Shown here piece after piece: positions 8,838 through 17,778 of a stretch of 34,902 bases of DNA. How positions within the stretch are numbered: position 1 is the first letter of the stretch; every line of letters begins with the position of its first letter. Position numbers and translations under genes: made by a program. A model generated the notes under the pieces. It made no database searches and was not told where the DNA came from. It saw only the letters and a list, made by a program, of their open reading frames with translations. The stretch spans positions 1 to 34,902 of the forward strand of contig CANFVA010000012.1 of assembly GCA_947450255.1 (NCBI GenBank). The letters are read 5' to 3'. This DNA comes from Comamonadaceae bacterium. Lineage in GTDB: Bacteria; Pseudomonadota; Gammaproteobacteria; Burkholderiales; Burkholderiaceae_C.

Positions 8838-11549
8838 TCACCCCGCCACCTTCGCTGCGATCTGCCCCACCACATCCCGCCCCTGCGTATCGACCTTACG
8901 GGCCATGAGGAACAGGCATCGGCCTTTGCTCTCGGTTTCCCATTGCTGGCCGACCAGGCGTTTTTCGATGGAGTCGGTGCTGTCCCACAAGATGCTGCCT
9001 TTGTATTCCACGACCAGTAAGCGTCCGTCATGCAGCTCGGCCACAAAGTCGGGGTAGAAATAGTCGGTGCTGGTGGGCAGCCAGAAAGATGATTTTTCCT
9101 GGCGCTCGATATTGCGTACCCAGTGCTTCACCTGGGGGCACATGTCGATGGCGCGGGCGCAAACAAACTCTTCGGTCAGCACGCCTGCGCCGGTCACTTC
9201 CTGCAAATCGTGGATCTGGTGCGCGCCGTAAAAATGCTTGCTAAAGCCGTAGCTGCCATTTCGGTACACGTTACGCGCGGGGTAGACGCCGGGCTCAAAG
9301 CGGAAGCTGCACTGGGGCGCCTGCGCCACGTCTGCAAGCGTCATCAGCGGCAATTGCCGGGCAAAGCTTTGTTCCACCAGGGCGGCGCGCAGGCGCTCTA
9401 TTTCTTGGGTCAAACACGGCACCAGCGCAAAGCGCGCTGTCACCAACTGGGACAGGCTAAAGCCCCGGTCCTGCTGCAAATGGCGCAGCATGCGCAGCAG
9501 CCAGGCGCGCATGTGCAATTGGCCTATGTCGTTCTGGCGCACCTCGCGGTCCAGCCAGCGCACCAGGTCTTCTTCGCTCAGCACCGCCGTGGTCAAGTAG
9601 GCCAGTTCGACCTGTTGCGCCTGGCCTTTGTGGTACTTCATACCATCGGCCTCTAAGTCGATTTCAAAAGTCTCCAGCGTCTGAGCACCAAAGGCTGCGA
9701 GCTGCACCGGCCCGTCCAGCTGCATCTGGCCCATGCCGGCCAGGGTGTGGCGGTCTACTACCTCCAGATGCCCATCAAGGGGCAAACACAGTTGCGGCAG
9801 CGGCGCGAACTGCTGTCCCAGCTGGGCCGGTGCGCAGTGGGCGGCGCGCAAAGCGCGTTGCACTTCAAATTGCGCTTGCAGGCCGGGCCGCTGGGCGGGC
9901 GCGGCAGCGGCCACCAGGCACTGCTCCACTTGCGCAAAAGCGGCATCGGACACATTGGCCGCCAGCAAGGCCGCCGCGCCCACACTGGTCGGGCGCAGTT
10001 CCAGCACCTCACGCACCGCTGGTGGCCAGCTAGCCTGCACTTGGGCCGTCGGCATAGCTGGCAGAGGGACATAGCTGTCGGGCCGCATGGGGCTTTGCGC
10101 ATGGCCGCCTTGCAGCGCTAAATCTATTTGCGGAGAGGCCAGCATGGACGCAGCCTCATAAGCGTTAAAGCCCATGTTGTGGACCAAGCGGTCGGTGATG
10201 TTGTGCGCTGCCTGCGCAAAACTTTCCGCCACGATATGGGCATAGGCTTTGTTCAGCGCCTCGTGCTTGCGGGTGCGCGCATAGGGCATGCGCAGCACGC
10301 GCCCGAGCAATTGCTCCACGTCTTTGGCCGAATGCACATCTTGCAGCCCGGCCAGCACATACGCAAAAGCGCAGTCCCAGCCCTCTTTCAAAGCCTCCAC
10401 CGTCACCACATAGCGCACCGGGCATTTCTCGTCCAGCAGGTTGATACCGTCCAGGTCTTTTTGCGTGCCGGTGACCACGGCGATTTGCGCCGTGGCAATG
10501 CCTTCTTCGTCCTGCAAAAACTGCCGCACCACGTCCACCGTGGCTGCGCCGTTTTTGTCCTGTGCTTGCACCAGCACAATGGGGCGCAGGTAGTCAGGCT
10601 CTTGGGCGGCCAGCGTTTCCAGGTGATCGCGCGTCAGGCGCGCGTGGTGCAAGCATTGCTGCCAGCCTTGCGGATGCTCGGTCAGCACAATGGGCAGCTT
10701 GACCATTTGCTCGGCTTTGAGCTCTTGCGCCGCCACATGGTGCAGCACATTGATACCGGCCACCGGCGTGGCCGTGAACTCCAGCACGCAGCTCGGGTTG
10801 AGCCGCTCAATCGCTTTGTAAAACACCGCCGTCTGGTGGTTGTGCGCTTCGTCCACGATCACCAGCGGGTGTTGCATATGCAGCCAATTGGCCACCGAAT
10901 GCTTGATGCGGCCCACATCGGCGCTTGTCAGAAATGGCTGATGCTCCAGGTCTGCTTCGCTCACCCGCTCCAGCGCGGGCTGCGCGCCCGGCGACAGGGC
11001 TGCAAAGTGGGGCGACAGCGCCTCGAAAAACGAATACACCGTGCGGTCTGCCGTCTTGCGCACTGACAAGGCCTGAATCGTGCTGATCACCACGACAGCG
11101 GCGTGGCCCACATCGTGCGGGCCTATGGTTTGCAGCGAGTCCAGATCGCACACCCGCACCCGGTCGCCAAAGTGCTGCGCCAGCGCCTGGCGGTAAGGGT
11201 GGCGCGCATCGCTAAAGGCCTCTAGGGTCTGGCGGCGGATCGTGTCCGAAGGCGTCAGCCACAAGGCCACGGGGGTATCGCTATGCAGCAAGGTCTGGCC
11301 GGCAATAGCTACGGCGTGCGCGGCCATCAGCGTCTTGCCGCCACCGGTGGGCACGCGCAAACACACGCAAGGCACATCCGCCCCAAAGCGGGCGCTGTAG
11401 GCTGGGGCCGCTGGGCTGCCGCTCCACTGGTGAAAGCTGGCGCCGTGCGCGGTAAAGGCCGCTGCCGGACTGGCGCCGCGGCAGGCCAGCAAAAAGGCGC
11501 GCAGCGTGTCCAGGGACTGGACTTGGTAGTTTTTAAGAACAAGCGTCAT
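8838..11549 (-). CDS. Type III-like restriction endonuclease subunit (SF2 helicase plus C-terminal PD-(D/E)xK-like nuclease)
   Basis: RVPTGGGKTLMAAHAVAIA (Walker A), VIVDEAHNH (DEAH), EFTATPV (motif III), C-terminal YPDFVAELHDGRLLVVEYKG (PDx..ExK-like). ORF can extend to 11564; ATG at 11549 (MTLVLKNYQVQSLDTL) preferred. Confidence 0.88.
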   Translation of the reverse strand: MTLVLKNYQVQSLDTLRAFLLACRGASPAAAFTAHGASFHQWSGSPAAPAYSARFGADVPCVCLRVPTGGGKTLMAAHAVAIAGQTLLHSDTPVALWLTPSDTIRRQTLEAFSDARHPYRQALAQHFGDRVRVCDLDSLQTIGPHDVGHAAVVVISTIQALSVRKTADRTVYSFFEALSPHFAALSPGAQPALERVSEADLEHQPFLTSADVGRIKHSVANWLHMQHPLVIVDEAHNHQTAVFYKAIERLNPSCVLEFTATPVAGINVLHHVAAQELKAEQMVKLPIVLTEHPQGWQQCLHHARLTRDHLETLAAQEPDYLRPIVLVQAQDKNGAATVDVVRQFLQDEEGIATAQIAVVTGTQKDLDGINLLDEKCPVRYVVTVEALKEGWDCAFAYVLAGLQDVHSAKDVEQLLGRVLRMPYARTRKHEALNKAYAHIVAESFAQAAHNITDRLVHNMGFNAYEAASMLASPQIDLALQGGHAQSPMRPDSYVPLPAMPTAQVQASWPPAVREVLELRPTSVGAAALLAANVSDAAFAQVEQCLVAAAAPAQRPGLQAQFEVQRALRAAHCAPAQLGQQFAPLPQLCLPLDGHLEVVDRHTLAGMGQMQLDGPVQLAAFGAQTLETFEIDLEADGMKYHKGQAQQVELAYLTTAVLSEEDLVRWLDREVRQNDIGQLHMRAWLLRMLRHLQQDRGFSLSQLVTARFALVPCLTQEIERLRAALVEQSFARQLPLMTLADVAQAPQCSFRFEPGVYPARNVYRNGSYGFSKHFYGAHQIHDLQEVTGAGVLTEEFVCARAIDMCPQVKHWVRNIERQEKSSFWLPTSTDYFYPDFVAELHDGRLLVVEYKGSILWDSTDSIEKRLVGQQWETESKGRCLFLMARKVDTQGRDVVGQIAAKVAG

Positions 11550-11581
11550 GGCGTGGGCTGGCAAGACAGCGGTAAGTGCGG

Positions 11582-13126
11582 CTAGCGCAGCGGGAGGTCG
11601 TAAGGAATTTGCTTAAAGCGGATACCCAGGCGCGCCAGGCGGGCAGGCCCCAGGCTCGTGGTCTCGCCATAAATAAGCTTGGGGCCGTCGTGGGGCATGG
11701 CCTCTTCGATCATTTGCAGCACGGCCAGCGTCAGCACATTGCCGCCTTCGGGCCGGCGGTCGCCCAAAATGCCGTTAAACAGCAGGTAATAGGCCGTGCC
11801 CTGGTGTGTGCCCAGGCGGGGCTTGTCGTAGCGGGCTTTGCCGGGTGTGCCGGTTTCAAAATGCCAGAGGTAAGCTGCCAGCGCGTTGAACTTCACGTCG
11901 GGGTGAATAGCGCCAAAAGCATCAAACACCGCGCTACCTACTTTGCAAAAGCGAAAACCACCACCGCCTTGCCAGCCCACTTGCGCGCTGATGCCGCCTT
12001 GCTCACCCTCCAGCACTTTTTGCAGCCGGGGCAGGCAATGCGTTTGCGCATGTTCGCCCATCTCAATGCCGATGTAGCGGCGGCCCATTTTGTGGGCCAC
12101 CGCGGCGGTGGTGCCTGAGCCTAGGAAGCTGTCGAGAACGAGGTCGTTGGGGTTGGTGGCAATTTCGAGAACTCTAGAAATTACTGCCTCAGGCTTTGGT
12201 GTTGAAAAGGCACTGTCATCCCCAAACAACTTCTTGACCTCAGCCTTTGACGTTCGATTACTACCTACCTCGGTATGCGGCCAAATTGTTTCGGGTGGCC
12301 GACCACTAGTTAAATCCTCGTAAATTCGATAGTAGGGAGTCCAGCCGCTTTTGCCTTGAACCCATTCGATTCGTTGTAGCTCTTTTTTGACCTTTTCTTC
12401 GCTCCAACGCCAGCGGCCATCAGTGCCATCTGGCTTCACTGGGAGCACCATTGTTCCGTCGGGCGCAATTAGATCGAAATAAAGGCTTGGTCGAGCCGCC
12501 CGAGTGTCCTCGCCGCTTCCCATTGCTCTTAACGGCTTTGTGTAATAGCGTCGCCCGAGGTTATCGGTCTTTCTGTAATGCTCTTGGGCTTCCGTCACTA
12601 ACTTTGACAGCATTAGGTTCGAAAGCGATTTACAAAAGACAAGTAGGTGGTCGTGGCGCGACGAGAAATATCGCGAATCCATTTTGGGGCTATCCGACTT
12701 TTCCCAAACCACATTCGCCACAAAATTTTGCCGCCCAAACACCTCATCCATCAGCACCTTGCAGTAGTGCGCCTCGTTGTCGTCCAGCGTCACCCAGATG
12801 CTGCCGTTCTCGGCCAGTAGCTCGCGCAGCAGCACCAGGCGGGGGTACATCATGCTCAGCCACTGACTGTGTTCCAGCCGGTCGTCGTAGTGTTCGAAGG
12901 CGCTTTGCGTGTTGTAGGGCGGGTCGATAAATATGCACTTGACCTGCCCCCGGTAAAAGGGCAGCAGCGCCTTGAGGGCCAGCAGGTTGTCGCCCTGCAC
13001 CAGCAAATTGTCAGCATACGGGCCATCGACATCACCGTGCGCGCCGACCTGGCGCAGCAGGTGATAAGGCACCTCTTGCGCGCTGCGCGTGGCCTGCGGC
13101 TTGTTGACCCAATCGAGAAATGGCAT
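11582..13126 (-). CDS. Site-specific DNA methyltransferase (Type III Mod-like, beta-class N6-adenine/N4-cytosine)
   Basis: Motif IV IDPPYNT precedes motif I FLGSGTTAAVAHKMGRRYIGIEMGE (beta-class order); immediately upstream of the restriction subunit. Confidence 0.92.
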   Translation of the reverse strand: MPFLDWVNKPQATRSAQEVPYHLLRQVGAHGDVDGPYADNLLVQGDNLLALKALLPFYRGQVKCIFIDPPYNTQSAFEHYDDRLEHSQWLSMMYPRLVLLRELLAENGSIWVTLDDNEAHYCKVLMDEVFGRQNFVANVVWEKSDSPKMDSRYFSSRHDHLLVFCKSLSNLMLSKLVTEAQEHYRKTDNLGRRYYTKPLRAMGSGEDTRAARPSLYFDLIAPDGTMVLPVKPDGTDGRWRWSEEKVKKELQRIEWVQGKSGWTPYYRIYEDLTSGRPPETIWPHTEVGSNRTSKAEVKKLFGDDSAFSTPKPEAVISRVLEIATNPNDLVLDSFLGSGTTAAVAHKMGRRYIGIEMGEHAQTHCLPRLQKVLEGEQGGISAQVGWQGGGGFRFCKVGSAVFDAFGAIHPDVKFNALAAYLWHFETGTPGKARYDKPRLGTHQGTAYYLLFNGILGDRRPEGGNVLTLAVLQMIEEAMPHDGPKLIYGETTSLGPARLARLGIRFKQIPYDLPLR

Positions 13127-13437
13127 GGCTTAGTGCTTACCCGCCCTAGCAACACCACGCGCCGCGGTTGAACCTCTGAGCAGCCTTTGTTGCGCGGGGT
13201 ATCTGGGTACATGATCCATCACCAGACTATAAACCATTGTCTTTTTTATATTAATTTACTCGGGTCTACATGCAGCGCCCTTGTGCAAGCCTCCCGCACG
13301 CATCAACTAGCCGCCCCCAACCCCGTGAAAACCCTAGTAAAAATTGTCTTGACAGCCCGTGCTTCCCGCCAAAACTCCAAATACATTAAGAACCTATTTA
13401 GACCGACTAGCTGCTCTGTATTGAAGGAGTTGACGCC

Positions 13438-14352
13438 ATGCACAATCCCCGCTGGAAAGGCATATTTCCCGCTGTCACCACCAAGTTCCACGCCGATGAA
13501 AGCCTGGACTTGGAGGGCACGGCGCGGCACCTGGACTTTCAGATCCGCAACGGCATCCATGGCATGGTGACCTGCGGTTCGCTGGGCGAAGCCAGCACGC
13601 TGACGCTAGAAGAAAAGCTGCTGGTCGCCAAAAACGCCCTCGAAGTGAGCAAAGGCCGGGTGCCGGTGCTGGCTAACATTTCCGAGACCAGCACGCGCGA
13701 AGCCATACGTTATATCGAAGGCGCCAACAAAATCGGCGTGGACGGTTTTATGGTCATGCCCTCGGTGATTTACGTGGCTGATGCACGCGAAGCCATGCAA
13801 AACCTGCGCACCATGGCCGCCGTGGCGCAAAAGCCCATGATGATTTACAACAACCCGGTGGCTTACCGGGTGGACCTCAAACCCGAGCACATGCTGGAGC
13901 TGGCCGATTGCGAGTGGCTGGTCGCTATTAAAGAAAGCAGCGACAACATCCGCCGCATTACCGATTTGCGCAACACCGTCGGCGAGCGCTACCAGTTGTT
14001 CCTAGGCGTGGACGACCTGGCCTACGAAGGCCTGGCGCTGGGCGCTGATGGTTTGTTGGCCGGAGTGGGTTGCACCTTCCCGCGCGAGACGGTGGCTTTG
14101 TACGACCTGATGGTGGCCGGCCGCTTTGCCGAAGCGCTCAAGCTTTACCAGTGGATGACGCCCATGCTGCATCTGGACGTGTCCACCAAGCTGGTCCAAA
14201 ACCTCAAATTGATCGACGTGCTGGCCGGCACCGGCACCGAGTACATGCGCCGCCCGCGCCTGCCCTTGATCGGCGCGGAGCGAGAATGTGTCGAAGCCAT
14301 TGTCAAGACCGCATTGGCTGCACGCCCGGCGCAATACCATTCCATTCCTTGA
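13438..14352 (+). CDS. DapA/dihydrodipicolinate synthase family protein, possibly 1-pyrroline-4-hydroxy-2-carboxylate deaminase
   Basis: MHNPRWKGIFPAVTTKFHADESLDLEGT, GSLGEASTLTLEEK, MMIYNNPVAYRVDL, Schiff-base lysine context VAIKESSDNIRR. Specific role inferred from adjacent hydroxyproline epimerase. Confidence 0.88.
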   Translation: MHNPRWKGIFPAVTTKFHADESLDLEGTARHLDFQIRNGIHGMVTCGSLGEASTLTLEEKLLVAKNALEVSKGRVPVLANISETSTREAIRYIEGANKIGVDGFMVMPSVIYVADAREAMQNLRTMAAVAQKPMMIYNNPVAYRVDLKPEHMLELADCEWLVAIKESSDNIRRITDLRNTVGERYQLFLGVDDLAYEGLALGADGLLAGVGCTFPRETVALYDLMVAGRFAEALKLYQWMTPMLHLDVSTKLVQNLKLIDVLAGTGTEYMRRPRLPLIGAERECVEAIVKTALAARPAQYHSIP

Positions 14353-14409
14353 GCATGCGACCACCCGGTTCCACGCCATCAAAAAACACCACCTGCCTGC
14401 AGTAGCACG

Positions 14410-15345
14410 ATGCAAAGCATTGAGGTCATCGACTCGCATACCGGCGGCGAATCTACGCGCCTGGTGATCGCCGGATTTCCCGATTTGGGCCGCGGCAGCA
14501 TGGCCGAACGCCGTGAGGTTTTGCGCAGTCAACACGACGCCTGGCGTGCCGCCGCGATGTTGGAGCCACGTGGCAACGACGTGTTGGTCGGCGCGCTGCT
14601 GTGTGCGCCGCACGACTCTGCGCATGCGGCGGGGGTGATTTTTTTCAACAACACGGGTTACTTGGGCATGTGCGGCCATGGCACGATAGGCGTGGTGGTG
14701 TCGCTGGCCTACCTGGGCCAGATTGACACGGGCACGCACACCATCGAAACGCCTGTGGGCCCTGTACGGGCCACGCTGCATGGCGATGGCTCGGTGAGTG
14801 TGCGCAATGTGCCGGCCTGGCGCCACCTGGCACAGGTGCCCGTGCAAGTGCCCGGCTACGGGCTGGTGCATGGCGATGTGGCCTGGGGTGGCAACTGGTT
14901 TTTTCTGGCTAGCGACCACGGTCAGCGCGTGGCCGGCGACAACTTGGCGGGCCTGACGGCTTACAGCCTGGCCTTGAAGAACGCGCTGGTAGCCCACGGC
15001 ATTACAGGCGCCGGTGGCAGCGAAATTGACCATATCGAGCTCTTCGGCCCGGACGACAGCGGCGCCGACAGCCGCAACTTTGTACTCTGTCCCGGCGGCG
15101 CCTATGACCGCTCGCCGTGCGGCACCGGCACCAGCGCGAAAGTCGCTTGTCTGGCGGCCGACGGCAAGCTCGCGCCGGGCAAGGTATGGACGCAGGCCAG
15201 CGTCATCGGCAGCCGCTTTGAAGCCAGCTATGCGCTGGAAAGCGGCCGCGTAATACCCACCATCCGCGGGCGCGCCCACATCAGCGCCAAAGCCACGCTC
15301 CTATTGGACCCGCAAGACCCGTTTGTCTGGGGCATCCGCCTGTAA
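14410..15345 (+). CDS. 4-hydroxyproline 2-epimerase / proline racemase family
   Basis: [18 protein letters not shown], catalytic cysteines in [11 protein letters not shown] and [10 protein letters not shown]. Confidence 0.93.
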   Translation: MQSIEVIDSHTGGESTRLVIAGFPDLGRGSMAERREVLRSQHDAWRAAAMLEPRGNDVLVGALLCAPHDSAHAAGVIFFNNTGYLGMCGHGTIGVVVSLAYLGQIDTGTHTIETPVGPVRATLHGDGSVSVRNVPAWRHLAQVPVQVPGYGLVHGDVAWGGNWFFLASDHGQRVAGDNLAGLTAYSLALKNALVAHGITGAGGSEIDHIELFGPDDSGADSRNFVLCPGGAYDRSPCGTGTSAKVACLAADGKLAPGKVWTQASVIGSRFEASYALESGRVIPTIRGRAHISAKATLLLDPQDPFVWGIRL

Positions 15346-15362
15346 TGCTGGCGCGGGTGGCA

Positions 15363-15392
15363 CCGGCACCAGCCCCTCAGGGCAGGTGCCGG
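15363..15392. terminator. Strong hairpin between convergent genes (possible bidirectional terminator)
   Basis: CCGGCACC-A-GCCC ctca GGGC-A-GGTGCCGG; 12 bp pairing with one A/A mismatch, between convergent genes. No clear T-tract. Confidence 0.45.
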
Positions 15393-15406
15393 CCATTGGC
15401 AAGCGC

Positions 15407-16027
15407 TTAGTCCGCGCTAAAACTCACCACGTCGGCCACAGCGCGGCGCACTTTGCGGGGCCAGTTGCCCGGTGCGGGGCGGCCTACGGCGATCAGCATG
15501 GCGGGGATTTCGTTGGCGGCGAGTTTGCATTCGGCGCTGACGGCAGCCGGGTCAAAACCAATCATGGCGCCGGACACCAGGCCTTTGCCATGGGCAGCGT
15601 ACATCAAGGTCATCGCAGCCATGGAGGCCGAGCGTATAGCCTCGTCGCGCTGGAACTGGTCCTTGCCTTCGTACATGCCGTTGGCCATGCCAATCCAGCC
15701 GTCATAAGCAGCCTGGTCGATGTGGCCGCCGTCCAGCATGGGCTTGATCAGCGCGGGCAGGTCTTTGTGACCACCCACTTTGCCCACCACCACAAAAGTC
15801 ACCGCCGCATCGCCCACTTTGGGCTGGTTGTACGCAGCCGCTTTCAGGCGGGCCTTGGCCGCTGGCGTGTTGACCGCGACCAGGCGCCAGTTTTGCTGGT
15901 TGAAAGAGGTTGGGGTTTGGTTGGCCAATTGGGCCAGCTCGGAGATTTCGGCCTGGCTCATGACATGGGTCGGGTCAAAGTTGTTGGCAGAGGTGCGGCC
16001 ATTGATGGCACTGGTAATGTCAGTCAT
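15407..16027 (-). CDS. Nitroreductase family protein
   Basis: MTDITSAINGRTSANNFDPTHVMSQAEISELAQLANQTPTSFNQQNWRLVAV; typical nitroreductase N-terminus and length. Confidence 0.88.
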   Translation of the reverse strand: MTDITSAINGRTSANNFDPTHVMSQAEISELAQLANQTPTSFNQQNWRLVAVNTPAAKARLKAAAYNQPKVGDAAVTFVVVGKVGGHKDLPALIKPMLDGGHIDQAAYDGWIGMANGMYEGKDQFQRDEAIRSASMAAMTLMYAAHGKGLVSGAMIGFDPAAVSAECKLAANEIPAMLIAVGRPAPGNWPRKVRRAVADVVSFSAD

Positions 16028-16062
16028 AGAAAGTCTCTTTTTTACAAAGGTTGAAGGGAAAT

Positions 16063-16641
16063 TTATTTGGCGATGGCTTCGATAGCGATATCGATGCGTA
16101 CCTCGTCGCCCACATACGGGGCGTATTTACCTGCGCCGAACTCGGTGCGTTTGATGGTGGTAAATGCATTGGCGCCCAAGACCGGCACTTTCATCATGGG
16201 GTGCGCCATGGCTTGGAACGAGGTGATGGTCAGGGTGACGGCCTTGGTCACGCCTTTGATGGTCAATTGGCCTTCTACCGAAGCGGGCTTGTCGCCGTCA
16301 AACACTACTTTGGTCGATTTGAAAGTCGCTTTAGGAAATTTGGCAGTGTCCAAAAATCCATCGCCCTGGATATGGCCATTGAAATCCGTCGAACCGGTAT
16401 TGACCGTGGTCATGTCGATGACGATATCGACCGAGCCGGTTTTGGCTGCGGCATCAAATACCACGGTACCGCTGGTGTTGGTAAAGCTACTCAACTGCGT
16501 GGAGTAACCCATATGGGAATACGAAAAACGTGGAAAGGTGTGGCTGCTGTCCACGGTGTAATTCACCGGTGCGCCCATTGCCGGGGCTAGGGCTGCAGCG
16601 CTGAGGGCCAAAACGGCGCCAAGGGTTTTCAAAGATTGCAT
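16063..16641 (-). CDS. YceI family protein (periplasmic, lipocalin-like)
   Basis: Signal peptide MQSLKTLGAVLALSAAALAPAMGAPVNY; YTVDSSHTFPRFSYSHMGYS; VVFDGDKPASVEGQLTIKGVTKAVTL. Confidence 0.92.
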   Translation of the reverse strand: MQSLKTLGAVLALSAAALAPAMGAPVNYTVDSSHTFPRFSYSHMGYSTQLSSFTNTSGTVVFDAAAKTGSVDIVIDMTTVNTGSTDFNGHIQGDGFLDTAKFPKATFKSTKVVFDGDKPASVEGQLTIKGVTKAVTLTITSFQAMAHPMMKVPVLGANAFTTIKRTEFGAGKYAPYVGDEVRIDIAIEAIAK

Positions 16642-16663
16642 AGGGATACTCCAGTTAAAAAAA

Positions 16664-17227
16664 CTATTTGCCACTCAAAACAGTGAGTTGAAAATTGACT
16701 TGGATCTCATTGCCAATGACATCGAATTTGGACCACACGCCTTCGCCAATGGCAAAGTCCGCGCGGGCCAAGCTAAGGCTGGCAGTGAGCAGACCTTTGC
16801 CGCCCTGCGCCTGGTGTTTGACGGGGAATTTCAGCTCGCGTGCATGGCCTTTGATGCTCAGCGTGCCGCTGGCCTCGTAGCTATCAGGCCCGGTGGCCTT
16901 CAATTGCTTTAGCACAAACAACGCTTTTGGAAATGCAGCCGTGTGGAACCAGGACTTGCCCACCACTTCATCGTCACCCTCGGCCGAACCGGTATCCACG
17001 CTGGCCAGGTCGATCTCAATGCTGGCGCGAGCCGCCTCGGGTTTGGCAGTATCCAATTGCAGCGTGCTTTGGAACTTGGCAAATTTGCCGTCCATGGCCA
17101 CGCCCATTTGCTTGTAGCGAAAGCTGATACTGCTTTTGTCCGCCTGCACAGTTTGGTAGCTCGCTGCCTGCGCAGCCCCAAGCACGCAGAGCCCGGCGAC
17201 GAAGCTTAAAAGGAATCGGTTTTTCAT
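16664..17227 (-). CDS. YceI family protein (second, divergent copy)
   Basis: Signal peptide MKNRFLLSFVAGLCVLGAAQAA; DKSSISFRYKQMGVAMDGKF; SGTLSIKGHARELKFPV. Confidence 0.92.
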   Translation of the reverse strand: MKNRFLLSFVAGLCVLGAAQAASYQTVQADKSSISFRYKQMGVAMDGKFAKFQSTLQLDTAKPEAARASIEIDLASVDTGSAEGDDEVVGKSWFHTAAFPKALFVLKQLKATGPDSYEASGTLSIKGHARELKFPVKHQAQGGKGLLTASLSLARADFAIGEGVWSKFDVIGNEIQVNFQLTVLSGK

Positions 17228-17228
17228 T

Positions 17229-17768
17229 TCAGTGACCTGCCCTGGCGGGCAGCATGCGTTGCAAGATGTCGTCTTTCAATACGCGGTAGTGGTACAGCGC
17301 AGCGGCAATGTGCACGCCGACCAAGACCATCAGGCCCACCGCCAATGCACTGTGCAGTGCTTCCAATTGGTGGCCTAGGGCTTTGTCTCGTAATAACAAG
17401 TCGGGCAGCGGCAGGACGCCAAACCAGACGGTTTGCACGCCCTTGGCAGAACTCATTAACCAGCCGCTGACAGGAATCGCCAACATCAGGACATAGAGTG
17501 CAAAGTGGCCGCCATGAGCAGCGGCTTTTTGCAGCGGCGTCATACTGTCCGGATACGCCGGCGGGCGGTGCACCAGGCGCCAAAAAAGACGCAGCCATAC
17601 CAGTGCAAACAAGGTAACGCCCGCCCATTTGTGCCAAGAGAAAAGTTGGATTTTTTCGGGCGACAAGGGCAAGTCGGCCATGTAAAAGCCCAGCCCCAGG
17701 AGGCCGCCGAGCAAAAGTGCCATGAGCCAATGCAAGGCCTTGGCGGGTGCGGTGTAGTGGGTCGTCAT
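17229..17768 (-). CDS. Cytochrome b561 family protein
   Basis: MTTHYTAPAKALHWLMALLLGGLLGLGFYMADLPL, FSWHKWAGVTLF, ALHSALAVGLMVLVGVHIAAALYHY (haem-ligating His). Confidence 0.92.
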   Translation of the reverse strand: MTTHYTAPAKALHWLMALLLGGLLGLGFYMADLPLSPEKIQLFSWHKWAGVTLFALVWLRLFWRLVHRPPAYPDSMTPLQKAAAHGGHFALYVLMLAIPVSGWLMSSAKGVQTVWFGVLPLPDLLLRDKALGHQLEALHSALAVGLMVLVGVHIAAALYHYRVLKDDILQRMLPARAGH

Positions 17769-17778
17769 GGGCGGCGGA

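Noticed and set aside
14002-15279. 425-aa minus-strand ORF antisense to the epimerase
   Set aside because: Antisense shadow ORF of the + strand DapA-family and epimerase genes; no family motif.
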